This document shows, piece after piece, positions 33,204 through 43,879 of a DNA stretch of 49,500 nt (the stretch's first letter is position 1; the number at the start of each line of letters is the position of its first letter). The translations under genes were made by a program, and so were the position numbers. The stretch is from Mesostigma viride (taxonomy: Eukaryota > Streptophyta > Mesostigmatophyceae > Mesostigmatales > Mesostigmataceae), in assembly GCA_009746045.1 (NCBI GenBank), contig RPFO01000072.1:5259514-5309013 (forward strand). Direction: 5' to 3'. The notes beneath the pieces were generated by a model. The model worked only from the letters and a program-made list of their open reading frames with translations, did not search any database and was not told where the DNA came from.

Positions 33204-33345
33204 ATCATGGGACAGGTCCTCGCCCACCCCACAGGGCATGCAGTTAAGGCAGGCACATCAGCTCAGCTCATTTGGGTTTTACCAAATTAAGCTGAGTGGC
33301 CAGCCGCCATGGTGGCGCCGGAGATTGTGGCACGCAGACGCGACA
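33203..33345 (+). repeat. Gypsy B2 block (right terminus)
   Basis: Identical to B1. It ends GACA, matching the TGTC at the left terminus, and is followed by the gcct target duplication. The two bases of identity beyond GACA (gc) coincide with the duplication. Confidence 0.85.
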
Positions 33346-33565
33346 GCCTTTCCCCGCTTTCCCCTGCTTTTTCCTGCTAAAAAACAGGGGTGGCCCTTAA
33401 CCCGACTTTGCCTCCCCGCCCCCCCCCCACCCCACCCCCCCCAAAACGTGCCAAAACGGTCCCAACAAGAATTTTACCATGCGAAGTCGATGTCGCTGAT
33501 TCCAAATCCGTGCTCAGAATGACAATCTGCCCAGTCCTGCGAATGCCAGGAGTTTTGCAATTAAG
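33346..33565. other. Right interior of Z
   Basis: Pyrimidine-rich ctttccccgctttcccctgc, then a poly-C stretch (33418-33440) and unique sequence. No gene. Confidence 0.4.
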
Positions 33566-33591
33566 GTGGCCCTTAGCCGGGTGGATTACCT

Positions 33592-33695
33592 TACAAGTGA
33601 TACACAAATACCGTACAAGTGATACACAATTGCAGCCAGGACAACAGCGGGTCGCTGCGTACCTGCCGTGGGAAGGAGGGGGGTGGTACACAAAT
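33592..33695. repeat. Continuation of the 20745-21192 tandem array
   Basis: Two 22-bp subunits, one long unit and a partial subunit, continuing the array in phase after element Z. Confidence 0.85.
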
Positions 33696-34425
33696 ATCCG
33701 ACCTATATATTAGCAATAGCCGCCGCCTATCAAACAGGTCCTATTCATCACGAGCGTCAACGCCCCGTCATCGCCCCGTCATCGCCCGGCCGAGGGCCTT
33801 AACCTGTTAACTCTTTATTCGGAGTGATAGTCAACGACCTATACTACCAATAGCTGCCGCATATCAAACATGGGCTTATCATCACGCCCGTCGAGGGCGA
33901 TGACGGTGACGGTCGTCACCGTCATCGCCCTCGACGGGCCAACATCTAAACTCTTCTCTTAATCAACAATCTATATTACCAATAGCCGCCGCCTATCAAA
34001 CAGATCCTATTCATCACGCGCGTCAACGCCCCGTCATCGCCCCGTCATCGCCCCGTGATCGCCATGCCGAGCCAGCCGAGGGCCAACCTCTTAACTCCTT
34101 ACATTTGTATTCGGAGTAGTAGTCAACGACCTATATTACCAATAGCCGCCGCATATCAAAAAGGTCGTATTCATGACGCCCGTCGAGGGCGATGACGGTG
34201 ACGCCGTCACCGTCATCGCCCACGGGCCAACATCTAAACTCTTCTCTTAATCAACAATCTATATTACCAATAGCCGCCGCCTGTCAAACAGATCCTATTC
34301 ATCACGCGCGTCAACGCCCCGTCATCGCCCCGTCATCGCCCCGTCATCGCTCCGTGATCGCCATGCCGACTGCCGAGGGCCAACCTCTTAACTCTTTATT
34401 CGGAGTAATAGTTAACTGCCGGCAT
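33696..34425. repeat. Higher-order repeat with long palindromes
   Basis: tat(a)ttaccaatagccgccgc recurs near 33712, 33844, 33974, 34134 and 34260. The segment beginning actcttctcttaatcaacaa (33953 and 34238) defines a block of about 285 bp present twice. Runs of cgccccgtcat (2-3 copies) end alternate blocks. A 52-bp perfect-armed palindrome (33887-33938, 24-bp arms, 4-bp loop) and a shorter version near 34186-34220 occupy the other blocks. Confidence 0.8.
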
Positions 34426-35290
34426 TGCCATACAAGAAGAAGCTCTCGATCCTAGGTATAGACTACCTCGGGTATCATCATCGTAATTGCTAGCATCGAG
34501 ATCATTCATACCTACCGTGAGATAACCATCGATTTGTTGATCAGCAAGTGATTCATTACGTGAGACAACAATATGTTTGGGGGCTAAGCTTCTTACATTG
34601 GTCACATGGCCCGCCATAATTGTTTTCTTATGTGTTTAAGGTTAGGGCTCTGTTCATGACTGAACGTCATGAACGCGCTCTATTCATGAATCATGACATT
34701 GATTAATTGATTTTAATTAGTCTCATGTCCATGTTGGGGGACCGGGATCTCTGAATTCCCCAAAGAAGATATAGTGGAAGTCCCCCAAGACGTCAATATC
34801 CGTCAAGACGTCAATAACTACATGTATGTCCACAGCTCAGCTAGTAGTCTAAAATATGGGCCTCGAGCTAATCTTGCACGCAAGCAATGCCTATCATCAA
34901 GGATGAATTAATGCCTATCAACAAGGAGACAATCATGCTTGTTAAATTTCCTAGGACCCACAACTGGGGGGTCGTAGTCTTTGACAATGTCCGCCTGGGC
35001 AACGCTACTAATCCTACATCAAAGAGACAACCAGGAGCTACATATCCGAGGTCCCATGTATGAATAAGAGGGGTTGAGCGGATGACGCCAACAGTGTCTG
35101 TGCTCTGCATGTCAGCTAAAATCATATCGCGGAGACAAACATATGGCGGTATGTCCAATGTTGGCCACTGCGTCGCCTAACAGGTTGTTACATGGTCGGC
35201 AAGGGCCTGACCATGTAAGAAGATATCTCCCTGGCTCGCCAGTCCACAAGGAACCAGCAGGGACCTCATCTGAATCAACCTGATTTATTA
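34426..35290. other. No firm gene
   Basis: Minus frames at 34617-34396 and 35158-34868 (MDIPPYVCLRDMILADMQST...) have protein-like composition but no recognisable domain. They could be exons of a lost gene. A 25-bp tandem duplication with tgcctatca lies at 34887-34922. Confidence 0.3.
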
Positions 35291-35650
35291 ACTAACTACT
35301 TAATTCATTTATTAAACTCATGCCCCCATTAGGGAGTCAAGGAGCATTAGTTAACCCCGATTCATTCATTAATTAATTATTTAAACACGTGCTCCCGTTG
35401 GGGAGTCACGGAGCACCGAAGTGCTTTTAATGCCTGTGTGTGCACAACAGGAGAAAGGGCAGAGACCCCCACTCTCCTTCATGCCTAAGGCATGCCACAG
35501 CTGCATTCGGGAACGCTAGCTAAACGGACACGCTAACGATCCGGCAATCTGTGGGTGCAATAAGACTCATGTGAGCATGGCATAACACTAGGAGCGTGGG
35601 CAAGTAATCTCATCATAGCCAGGACGTAGCATGGCTGTACTAGGACTATA
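35291..35650 (-). mobile_element. Retroposon-like repeat R2, plus an adjoining hairpin end
   Basis: Minus-strand copy of the R family: hairpin 35389-35409 (gtgctcccgttggggagtca+c), TTAAT-rich tail to its left, and a body to about 35640 that matches 14386-14680. A second, more diverged hairpin end (cccccattagggagtcaagg, 35322-35341) with its own AT-rich tail lies directly beside it. Confidence 0.6.
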
Positions 35651-35653
35651 CCC

Positions 35654-35869
35654 CGATGGATGGATGGATGGATGGATGGATGGATGGATGGATGGATGGA
35701 TGGATGGATGGATGGATGGATGGATGGATGGATGGATGGATGGATGGATGGATGGATGGATGGATGGATGGATGGATGGATGGATGGATGGATGGATGGA
35801 TGGATGGATGGATGGATGGATGGATGGATGGATGGATGGATGGATGGATGGATGGATGGATGGATGGAT
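35654..35869 (+). repeat. (GGAT)n microsatellite, left part
   Basis: About 54 perfect copies, ending where element W begins; it continues in phase at 39661. Confidence 0.97.
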
Positions 35870-36059
35870 CATTGCATTACCGAAAGAGGCAACATTCGTT
35901 TCCCTTGAAAATTCAAGTACAACGGACGGCGCGCAAATTTCAGCGTACGGACTGATCCAGGACCGGATCGACCAAACCCGATCTGCCCAAATCTGCCCAA
36001 ATCTTTCACTTCACGAGTCACTACCGGATCTGTACGGCACCTGCGGGCCGACTTCCTGA

Positions 36060-36720
36060 TTCCGTGGACTCCGAGCATAGAACATTTTTTTCTGAGACGG
36101 CAGGCTTAGTCTTTAAATTAGACCAACCTCGGGCAGTGTTCGATGGCATGGAAGCTCTTGCTGTCGTTTAAACGGCGCTGTCAATCAAGTCTGTTGGTTT
36201 TTAATTTTGACAGGACTCGCCCAGCATGTTTTCCGCATGTTTTTAGCTCCAGGAGTTATAACAGCTGTAATATCACCAGTGGAATGCGGGAGGGGAGGTC
36301 GGGCTTAAGGAAAACTTTCTTTCGTTGTCATGCCACCATTCAAGCTCCGTGGTTACATGCACGACAGTGTAAGGCCCCTTCAAGAGAAGTTTCTGCGTTC
36401 ATAGACCGATAGTGCGCCACCGGTAGTGGTAGAGAAATTTCATGCGTTTCTTGGAACGCCTATAGGCTTAATGACGGCTAGGCAAACGAGCTACTATCTC
36501 GCCCCGGCTAATCTATGAAACGTAAGTGTGCCGCCTTTCCCGTGCGCAAGTGTGGGGATCTCAGCGGGTCATTCGCTGTCACGTTTACGAAGCGTCTACC
36601 CATGTGTTCCATGGCAAACGCGGTGTGCCTGGCATCCGCAATGTGCTCTGAGCATGGGTGTGTTCGGCATTGGTCTCGGCCGCAGCTTGTCAGGCCCTGG
36701 GTCGCGATGCACGAAGCACG

Positions 36721-36754
<34 letters not shown>

Positions 36755-37050
36755 ATGACTCTTTGTGTCCGTAGCCAGTGTTGCCGCTTTAGTTCTGATG
36801 TATGACTTGCATCGCAGCACTTTGATATCAACACGGCTCACATTACCAGATTACTAGCAACACTGGTTACATGTTGCAAACTGCAGTGGTATACAAATAA
36901 TATTACAAATGCAAATAATCTGTACATAATATACAAAAGAGATGTCAATAATCTGCATTGAAGAAGATGCAGGTGTTTGACTGTGCATGGAGGCAAGAGC
37001 TGCTTGTTGATAGCAGCCACCGCCATGGGCTATGTTGTGTCACTTTCACA
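36060..37050. other. W interior, no gene recognised
   Basis: Short frames only. A (GT)n/(GC)n tract lies at about 36720-36752. Confidence 0.4.
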
Positions 37051-37054
37051 TATA

Positions 37055-37165
37055 TTTGCCCATCGTCGTTTTCTTCAGCGCTGTAGTGCATGATGGCAGT
37101 GCCACAACAATCCATGCCAATGATTTGTCATGATGGGGGGAAAGGATGACAATTCTACCTGGCTG
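37055..37165. repeat. Direct repeat flanking the W microsatellite (left copy)
   Basis: A diverged copy lies at about 38185-38305. Both contain ttttcttca(g/a)cgct, gcagtgccacaacaatc, gggggg, acacgtgcatgc and cctg. The pair brackets the CT/CCCA tract. Confidence 0.65.
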
Positions 37166-37312
37166 TTTGACACGTGCATGCTTGACTCGCTCACCCAGCC
37201 ACTCCCTCCCTCACGCACCCACGCAAGCAAGCACACCCACATCCACACTGTCCCACGCACCCAAGCACGCACACCCACCCACCCAGACAGCCAGACACAC
37301 ACACATGTCTCT

Positions 37313-37316
37313 CTCT

Positions 37317-37392
<76 letters not shown>
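37313..37392 (+). repeat. (CT)n microsatellite
   Basis: About 40 copies, running directly into the CCCA tract. Confidence 0.95.
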
Positions 37393-37395
<3 letters not shown>

Positions 37396-37998
37396 CTCCA
37401 CCCACCCACCCACCCACCCACCCACCCACCCACCCACCCACCCACCCACCCACCCACCCACCACCACCCACCCACCCACCCACCCACCCACCCACCCATC
37501 CACCCACCCACCCACCCCCACCCACCCACCACCCGCCCGCCCGCCCGCCCGCCCGCCCGCCCACCCACCCACCCACCCACCCACCCACCCACCCACCCAC
37601 CCACCCACCCACCCACCCACCCACCCACCCACCCACCCACCCACCCACCTGCACCCACCCACCCACCTGCACCCACCCACCCACCTGCACCCACCCACCC
37701 ACCCACCCACCCACCCACCCACCCGCCCGCCGCCCGCCCGCCCGCCCCCCCACCCACCCACCCACCCACCACCCACCCACCCACCCACCCACCCACCCAC
37801 CCACCTGCACCCACCCACCCACCTGCACCCACCCACCCACCTGCACCCACCCACCCACCTGCACCCACCCACCCACCCACCCACCCACCCACCCACCACC
37901 CACCCACCCACCCACCCACCCACCCACCCACCACCCAACCCACCACCCACCCACCCACCCACCCACCCACCCACCCACCCACCCACCCACCCACCCAT
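37393..37998 (+). repeat. (CCCA)n microsatellite with CCCG and CCTG blocks
   Basis: About 600 bp. Clusters of CCCG (37531-37560, 37722-37748) and periodic cacctgcac insertions (near 37647, 37665, 37683 and again near 37803-37860) show internal duplication of blocks. The G-rich complement is of G-quadruplex type. Confidence 0.95.
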
Positions 37999-38309
37999 CC
38001 ATCAAACATGCATGCACGTCTAGTGTCTCTCCATTTGAGCACCTGTCCTTACACCCCCGCAGTGGCAGCCAAGCGAGGAAGCAACCAAGGGACCAAGCGA
38101 ACCCCCCAACTGCCCGACATCACCGGAATGTACCGTCCGGAATGTTCGTATGGCGCGTTAATTGCACAAATACCTGCCCCACATTTTCTTCAACGCTATA
38201 TAATGCATTATCGCAGTGCCACAACAATCTGGGCTCTGAGATATTGAATCATACGGGGGGGGAAGATGACAGGCATACCTGGATGTTTCACACGTGCATG
38301 CCTGAACGG

Positions 38310-39643
38310 CACATGGATTATGAAACAAATTGAAAGCACGGGCGCACAACATCAACCAATATCATAACTTATTTTACTGTACAAGGTAAGGTTCATTGGT
38401 ACCACATGCATTACTGGACAACTTGGGAGTTGGGTTTGATATGGCCTGCAGGCAATCTATTGTGAAAACTGCAAGGCATGCTGGTATGGCTACTAAGTGG
38501 AACACCATGAATGGAATCCCTAGGAACACCAAGCCTAGTAATGTAAATTACAGGTGGCACAACTGGCACACACCACATCGTGGCAAATATAAGCCTGGAC
38601 TGCAACAGATGATGGCATTTTCCTGTTATGGCATGGTCGATCGGAGGGAATTTTCAACTGTTAATGCCGATGGACAATGTGAAAGTTATTCCACATAGGG
38701 CGGCCCGGCACTCAGCTGCTAACGTCTAGCTGACAACAAGCTTCACGGCCGAATCAGGGATGCAGCGTCCACTATTAAACCAAGGCATATGAAAAAAAAT
38801 TCCTGCACAACGTCGGCTTACCGATGGTTGTGGTTAGCATGCGTGAACAAGAAGATTGTGTGGTTTGTACGCCAGTCTGATCCGGCGACATGGCAGTGGC
38901 TGCCGGCCAGCACATGCGCATGCCATTCGACATGCTGAATGGGGGGCTGTGCGTTAAAATCAAAATGAACATGACAAACATCTCATGTAAGAAATTTATA
39001 TACAGCTTTCTGTCTCAAGCCAAAAAAGGGTGTGTCGTCATGCAATATATCAGTCCTGCCAGCCATAAACCTTAACTCCTAATCTGGAATTCACAATTGG
39101 CTTGTTTGAATCACACGCATAAACAAAGTAGTCGACACATGTCTACGGAAGCGGCATTTTGAACGTGAGATTGGATTGATTTGCCGTTTGGTTAGTAAGT
39201 TTCCCAGACTGCCATCGCTAGCAAATTTACCATGGCTAGCAGGTGCTGAGGTGCATTTTTTTGCTTAGGCAAGAACGGGACCATTTTTCTTTAGTCTAGC
39301 GCAAAAAAGGCTAAGCATGGGCGGGTCGACATGGCGTCGCATGGGCCGTGAGGCCGGACTTGAACGGACGATAGTGTTGTACTAGGTCAGGCTGAAAATG
39401 ATTCCACCGTTTTCCTTTTCTGATTCCACCGTTTTTCCTTTCCGATTCCTTGGATGAAATCTGGCCGAATCAGACAGAATAGTTCCTGCGGTGCCAAAAG
39501 GGCGGTTACGAAAATGTGTGGCTGGAGTTTGTGCGAAGGGTAACTACTTTGACTGGTGCGCACTTGAAACTAGTCGGCATTGCTAGATGCCGCGGGGGTA
39601 CACTCCAACTTGAAAGCCGGACGTCTTGGGGGTCAAGGCTTGG
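38310..39643. other. W right interior, no gene recognised
   Basis: Unique AT-rich sequence with short frames; nothing nameable. Confidence 0.4.
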
Positions 39644-39660
39644 CTTTCGGTAATGCAATG

Positions 39661-39730
39661 GGATGGATGGATGGATGGATGGATGGATGGATGGATGGAT
39701 GGATGGATGGATGGATGGATGGATGGATGG

Positions 39731-39766
<36 letters not shown>

Positions 39767-40485
39767 ATGGATGGATGGATGGATGGATGGATGGATGGGT
39801 GGGTGGATGGATGGATGGATGGATGGATGGATGGATGGATGGATGGATGGATGGATGGATGGATGGATGGATGGATGGATGGATGGATGGATGGGTGGGT
39901 GGGTGGATGGATGGATGGATGGATGGATGGATGGATGGATGGATGGATGGATGGATGGATGGATGGATGGATGGATGGATGGATGGATGGATGGATGGAT
40001 GGATGGATGGATGGATGGATGGATGGATGGATGGATGGATGGATGGATGGATGGATGGATGGATGGATGGATGGATGGATGGATGGATGGATGGATGGAT
40101 GGATGGATGGATGGATGGATGGATGGATGGATGGATGGATGGATGGATGGATGGATGGATGGATGGATGGATGGATGGATGGATGGATGGATGGATGGAT
40201 GGATGGATGGATGGATGGATGGATGGATGGATGGATGGATGGATGGATGGATGGATGGATGGATGGATGGATGGATGGATGGATGGATGGATGGATGGAT
40301 GGATGGATGGATGGATGGATGGATGGGTGGGTGGGTGGGTGGATGGATGGATGGATGGATGGATGGATGGATGGATGGATGGATGGATGGATGGATGGAT
40401 GGATGGATGGATGGATGGATGGATGGATGGATGGATGGATGGATGGATGGATGGATGGATGGATGGATGGATGGATGGATGGATG
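39661..40485 (+). repeat. (GGAT)n microsatellite, right part
   Basis: About 206 units. Interruptions are one GGAC and three GGGT islands of 2 (near 39797), 3 (near 39893) and 4 (near 40325) units. With the left part it forms one array of about 1.04 kb. Confidence 0.97.
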
Positions 40486-40627
40486 TCAGGCTTGTCTTAC
40501 ATGATGCAGTGGAACTTTGGTGCTGGAGGGTTAATTGTGGCCCGGTCTGGTTTAGCTTCAGTGCTCTCATGTCGGCCTTCATTTGTAACTATTTGAATGC
40601 ATGCCCATTGGGCCATGCATAGTGTAT

Positions 40628-40828
40628 CAAAGAGACAACCAGCGCAGGCCATAAATCGGGAGAATCCGGACCATGGTAGCTCGAGCCTGCCGTTATCTTT
40701 TCCGCGTTTTCGAGTCGTTCAGGATGATGAAGATGAATGGTGATGGAAATGTGTATCCTTGTGCATTGAAATTATGGCTGGCTTACGTGTGGAGCGACTA
40801 GATGACCTAGACGGTGGGGCCGGAAACA
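40628..40828 (-). mobile_element. SINE-like repeat, copy C
   Basis: 201 bp, starting caaagagacaaccagcgcag, flanked by the 11-bp duplication gcatagtgtat (40617-40627, 40829-40839). It is the longest copy, extending past the right ends of A and B. Confidence 0.75.
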
Positions 40829-40839
40829 GCATAGTGTAT

Positions 40840-41176
40840 ATTTTTTATGCATGCACGCCCATTATGTATCGCTGGGTCCATCCCATCAATGCTAATTTAT
40901 TGCCAGGTCTGGTGTAAGTAAGTTAGTACTTGCGTGTCATGCGCATGGGCATGTTTAGAGTACTATGCTAATCTCTTTAGAAACATAATTACACGGAAGT
41001 TACAAATCTCATCTGCATCATGCCCCAAGACACTACATTAAAGAATCAAATAAAATTATAACATGCCTCCGTTGGGAGATCATGCAGCACATGCATATTC
41101 CTTGCTGAATGGGTAGAGGTGGGTCAAGCCGCGACATCGAAATAAGCTAACTCTAAGCTATCTAGTCTACAAAATC
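40840..41176. other. No gene; one hairpin-type retroposon end
   Basis: Hairpin remnant 41063-41083 (catgcctccgttgggagatc) follows an AT-rich tail (41040-41062), resembling the R-family 3' end. Confidence 0.4.
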
Positions 41177-41760
41177 CTAACTACACTTCTCCCCAAAGCG
41201 CCCCTTCCGCTTTGGGGGAGGGGGCTTACCCACATGGGCTGGCGTGTGAGCCGGGACATTGGTCTTCCACCTCTTCTTGTTCTGCATAGGAACAGAGAGC
41301 GAAGAAATGCGGTGTGGGGACCCCTTCTCGTGGTAATGCGTTACATGTACTCCCCACCGGGCTTTGCTCTTCATGGGTTCATAAAGACAACAATTATTTA
41401 GTAAGAATTTAATAAATTAGGAACATATATCCGTTGGGAGTCACTGTTACACATATACCTGAAAAGGGGCATATGATTTTAAATACATTCTGAGCTACAA
41501 CCTGCACGTGCATGGGTTTAGTTAACTGGCACCTATACTAGAGGCCTGACATGGGGTGGAGCTTCAGTGCTTCCCCGCCTTCTCCTTCTCCCACACTGGG
41601 TGCTCCGCGTCCTTCTTCTCCGGCCCTGCCCATGGGTGCACCGGCCCCGCCTCCTCCTTCTCCTCACGGGACGATTCGCGCTCCACGCATGGCTGCAGCA
41701 TCAGTTAGCACGGGCAAGACATAGCAGTAACCGCGCTATGGCTGTTCTAGCACCAGCCTA
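41177..41760 (-). pseudogene. Possible C-terminal exons of an unrecognised minus-strand gene
   Basis: Two minus segments look coding. One (about 41710-41567) reads LMLQPCVERESSREEKEEAG and ends EKEKAGKH-stop. The other (41374-41177) begins MKSKARWGVHVTHYHEKGSP and contains a candidate donor GTAAG after PAHV. A hairpin remnant (41425-41445) with an AT tail lies between them. Relation to 42482-43588 is only by strand and proximity. Confidence 0.3.
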
Positions 41761-42481
41761 GCAGACTGCCATGATCACTCAGCAAACCCACGACAGCTAA
41801 ACCCTTGGCTGTCACAACCAGTCCATGCATCATTAAGTATGGGTACAGGGAAAGCTTCCCGCATATCCATGGCCATATGGATGGCAGCAACACAACGACT
41901 TGCCCCCTAGCCCCCCGTGCACACACAAAAACGTGGGTCGTGGCTTCCACGCCCCATCCGCCATGCATGACAGCGCGTACCTTACTCGCATTCACACCGG
42001 GCTGCATCCCAGCGCCGTTGCTGTCCCCATGTGACACGTCGGCTGATTAAGCAGATACACAGCAGAGTCTGATGTAAACCGCTAAACCCCAAACCCATGC
42101 AGACCACAGTCAAGGACGCGTGCATGTCAAGCCATGCCAATTGTGAACCGTACAGCAATTTACTTTTCAAGCCTGAAGAGGTGGATAGCAGATACTAGCC
42201 TGGAAGAGGTTACAGGGGCACATGTCCATTAGCGAGCGGAACAACACAGCATACACCCTACAAGCGTACCGCACAATGTCCTCCTGCAATTGTCTGCAGA
42301 TCTCCCAATGCCGCAGACATCTCCACTGCTCTCATGGCGATTGCAAATGCTTCATGCCGCTGACATCTCCACTGCTCTCATGGCGATTGCAAATGCTTGA
42401 TGCTGCACCTCTGCTTACAGCAGAAAAGCTTTCTCCGGGCGACTCAGGCACCTGACTGGAACCAACACCCATTCCTTGGCT
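41761..42481. other. No gene recognised
   Basis: Contains a 57-bp tandem duplication (ctccactgctctcatggcga..., about 42320-42392). Confidence 0.4.
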
Positions 42482-43588
42482 TCACAACGTGGCCATGACA
42501 GCATCGTGAATCTGCTTCGCCAACGCCCACACTTCAGGACCCGCGCCCTGCACCGCCATGGCCACAGGCTGCACCGCTGCAATCGATGCAGCATTCACTG
42601 CCTGCGCCGCACCATGTACTGCATGCACGAAAGCCAACCCTGGCTCGGTTATCATGGTCTTGCCCGATTCCTGCTGCTTCTTCTTCTTCGATGCGGTCAT
42701 GCGCACTTTATACCCCTTCCTCTCCAAGCACGCCTTCAGCACCTGGCTCGTGCGGTGCTGAATATGCTTCTGAAGGCGCGCCTTCTAAACACGAAATGTT
42801 GGCAATGTATGATTCCCAAACGGCATGATAGGCACATAATCAGTCCCATTAATTGCTTTGCGGCAGTCAATGCACCAGAACACCTGTTGAAAAAAGAAGG
42901 TTATGCACGCTAGCCATTACCCGCGGCAAGAAGCAATCAACACGCCTCGCTAACAACTGCAACCACAATGTAATTCATGACGGGCCACTCACCGCTACCC
43001 TGCTCTCCTGCTTCAATGTCTCCCCATTCTCAAGGCCTCCATTGTAAACCTCTCCGTCTTCACCATCGTCATCGTCTTCCTCTTCCTCCACTCCGACGTA
43101 TCCGTGTTTCCTTTTCCTAAGATACCTAGGGTTGTTCAAGTCGTACGTGCGGCGTTGGCACACTTCCAACAAAATTTTGGCCGCCTCTACCCATTACCAT
43201 TTATTCGTACTATCATAACATATCCAGGCGTTTGAAAAATCATTCCCTCGTTCGAACTTCTACCCCTGGGCGTCCATGACGAGGCAGTCACGACGGGACG
43301 CAGATGCACAAAAATAAAACAAGGCGACATCCCTTCAATCATTGACCAAAAAACAGAATACGCGCAGAACTTGGATTTCAACACCACGCACCCATTACCA
43401 GCGAGCACGGCTGGCCTGCAACCGCCATCATTTCATAACCAGAAGCCAGGGCCCACACTCCATCCCGTTACCTCATCTTCCACGCACGGCTTCCGCTGCT
43501 TCCCTCTGCTCTTTCGCATTCTCCGCCAGCAACCTCGCCTTCTCCTCGTCCAACAATCCACTAAGAATAAAATCCCCTCTATTGGACG
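42482..43588 (-). pseudogene. Intron-containing gene remnant of unknown function
   Basis: A minus-strand exon (about 43186-42993) encodes a basic then acidic segment (CQRRTYDLNNPRYLRKRKHG, then EEEEDDDDGED) and ends in phase 0 at a GTGAGT donor. A 109-bp intron (42992-42884) ends in a pyrimidine tract and CAG. The next exon starts VFWCIDCRKAINGTDYVPIM, then runs through a TAG at 42787-42785 into a frame that stays protein-like to 42482 (QKHIQHRTSQVLKACLERKG). This suggests a nonsense mutation. A further upstream exon may start at ATG 43588 (MASNRGDFILSGLLDEEKAR). It could be a gene of element X or captured host sequence. No domain recognised. Confidence 0.45.
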
Positions 43589-43879
43589 CCATTCAGACGA
43601 ACTTTGCTAGCGTCTTTTCACCGGCCCCAGCACACATAATCTATAGCCGCTTAATGACAACGGCCGACAACGACAACTGCTGAATAGGCGAAAAAGGCTG
43701 ATAACTACATTTTTATATTTCGCTGCATTTGCTAATAGATCCACGCACGTTCTCCCACTTCTCCATTACAATATAATTATCCATCTGGCCGTGTACAGGC
43801 AAAGATCCCCGAAGTAACTTACTGAAACGTATCTTACAGCATCGGATCACTGGCACCTAATCTACAGGTGGTAGATTAC

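Larger units (their letters stand above)
24024..33345 (+). mobile_element. Ty3/gypsy retrotransposon with a DNA methyltransferase and PHD finger
   Basis: 9.3 kb. It starts TGTC and ends GACA, and is flanked by gcct (gcctt if the first T is counted outside) at 24020-24023 and 33346-33349. The order is A1 repeat, leader, Gag, C5 methyltransferase, RT-RNase H-integrase-PHD, polypurine tract, B1, A2, B2. The A copies differ at only about five positions over 1.14 kb and the B copies are identical, so the insertion is young. RT before integrase makes it gypsy-type. No aspartic protease motif (DTG/DSG), Gag zinc knuckle or envelope frame was found. It lies inside Z. Confidence 0.9.
21193..33591. mobile_element. 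Element Z: TA-duplication DNA element (about 3.1 kb without the gypsy inside)
   Basis: The ends are AGGTAATCCACCCGGCTAAG and complement, a perfect 26-bp inverted repeat (21193-21218, 33566-33591). It is flanked by TA (21191-21192, 33592-33593). Removal restores the 22-bp repeat unit across the junction. TA duplications are typical of Tc1/mariner and some other superfamilies. No transposase was recognised in 21219-24023 or 33346-33591. Poly-C runs lie just inside both ends. Confidence 0.8.
35870..39660. mobile_element. Element W: 3.8-kb inverted-repeat element inside the GGAT microsatellite
   Basis: The left end is cattgcattaccgaaag and the right end its exact complement (17 bp, 35870-35886 and 39644-39660). 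Both flanks are GGAT repeats in the same strand and phase, so the duplication must be 4 or 8 bp (or none). An 8-bp duplication would fit a hAT-type element, but the repeat makes this undecidable. No transposase was recognised. Inside are long CT and CCCA tracts. Confidence 0.75.

Noticed and set aside
35588-40622. WMDG / HPSI repeat frames
   Set aside because: Translation of the GGAT microsatellite in three frames and its complement.
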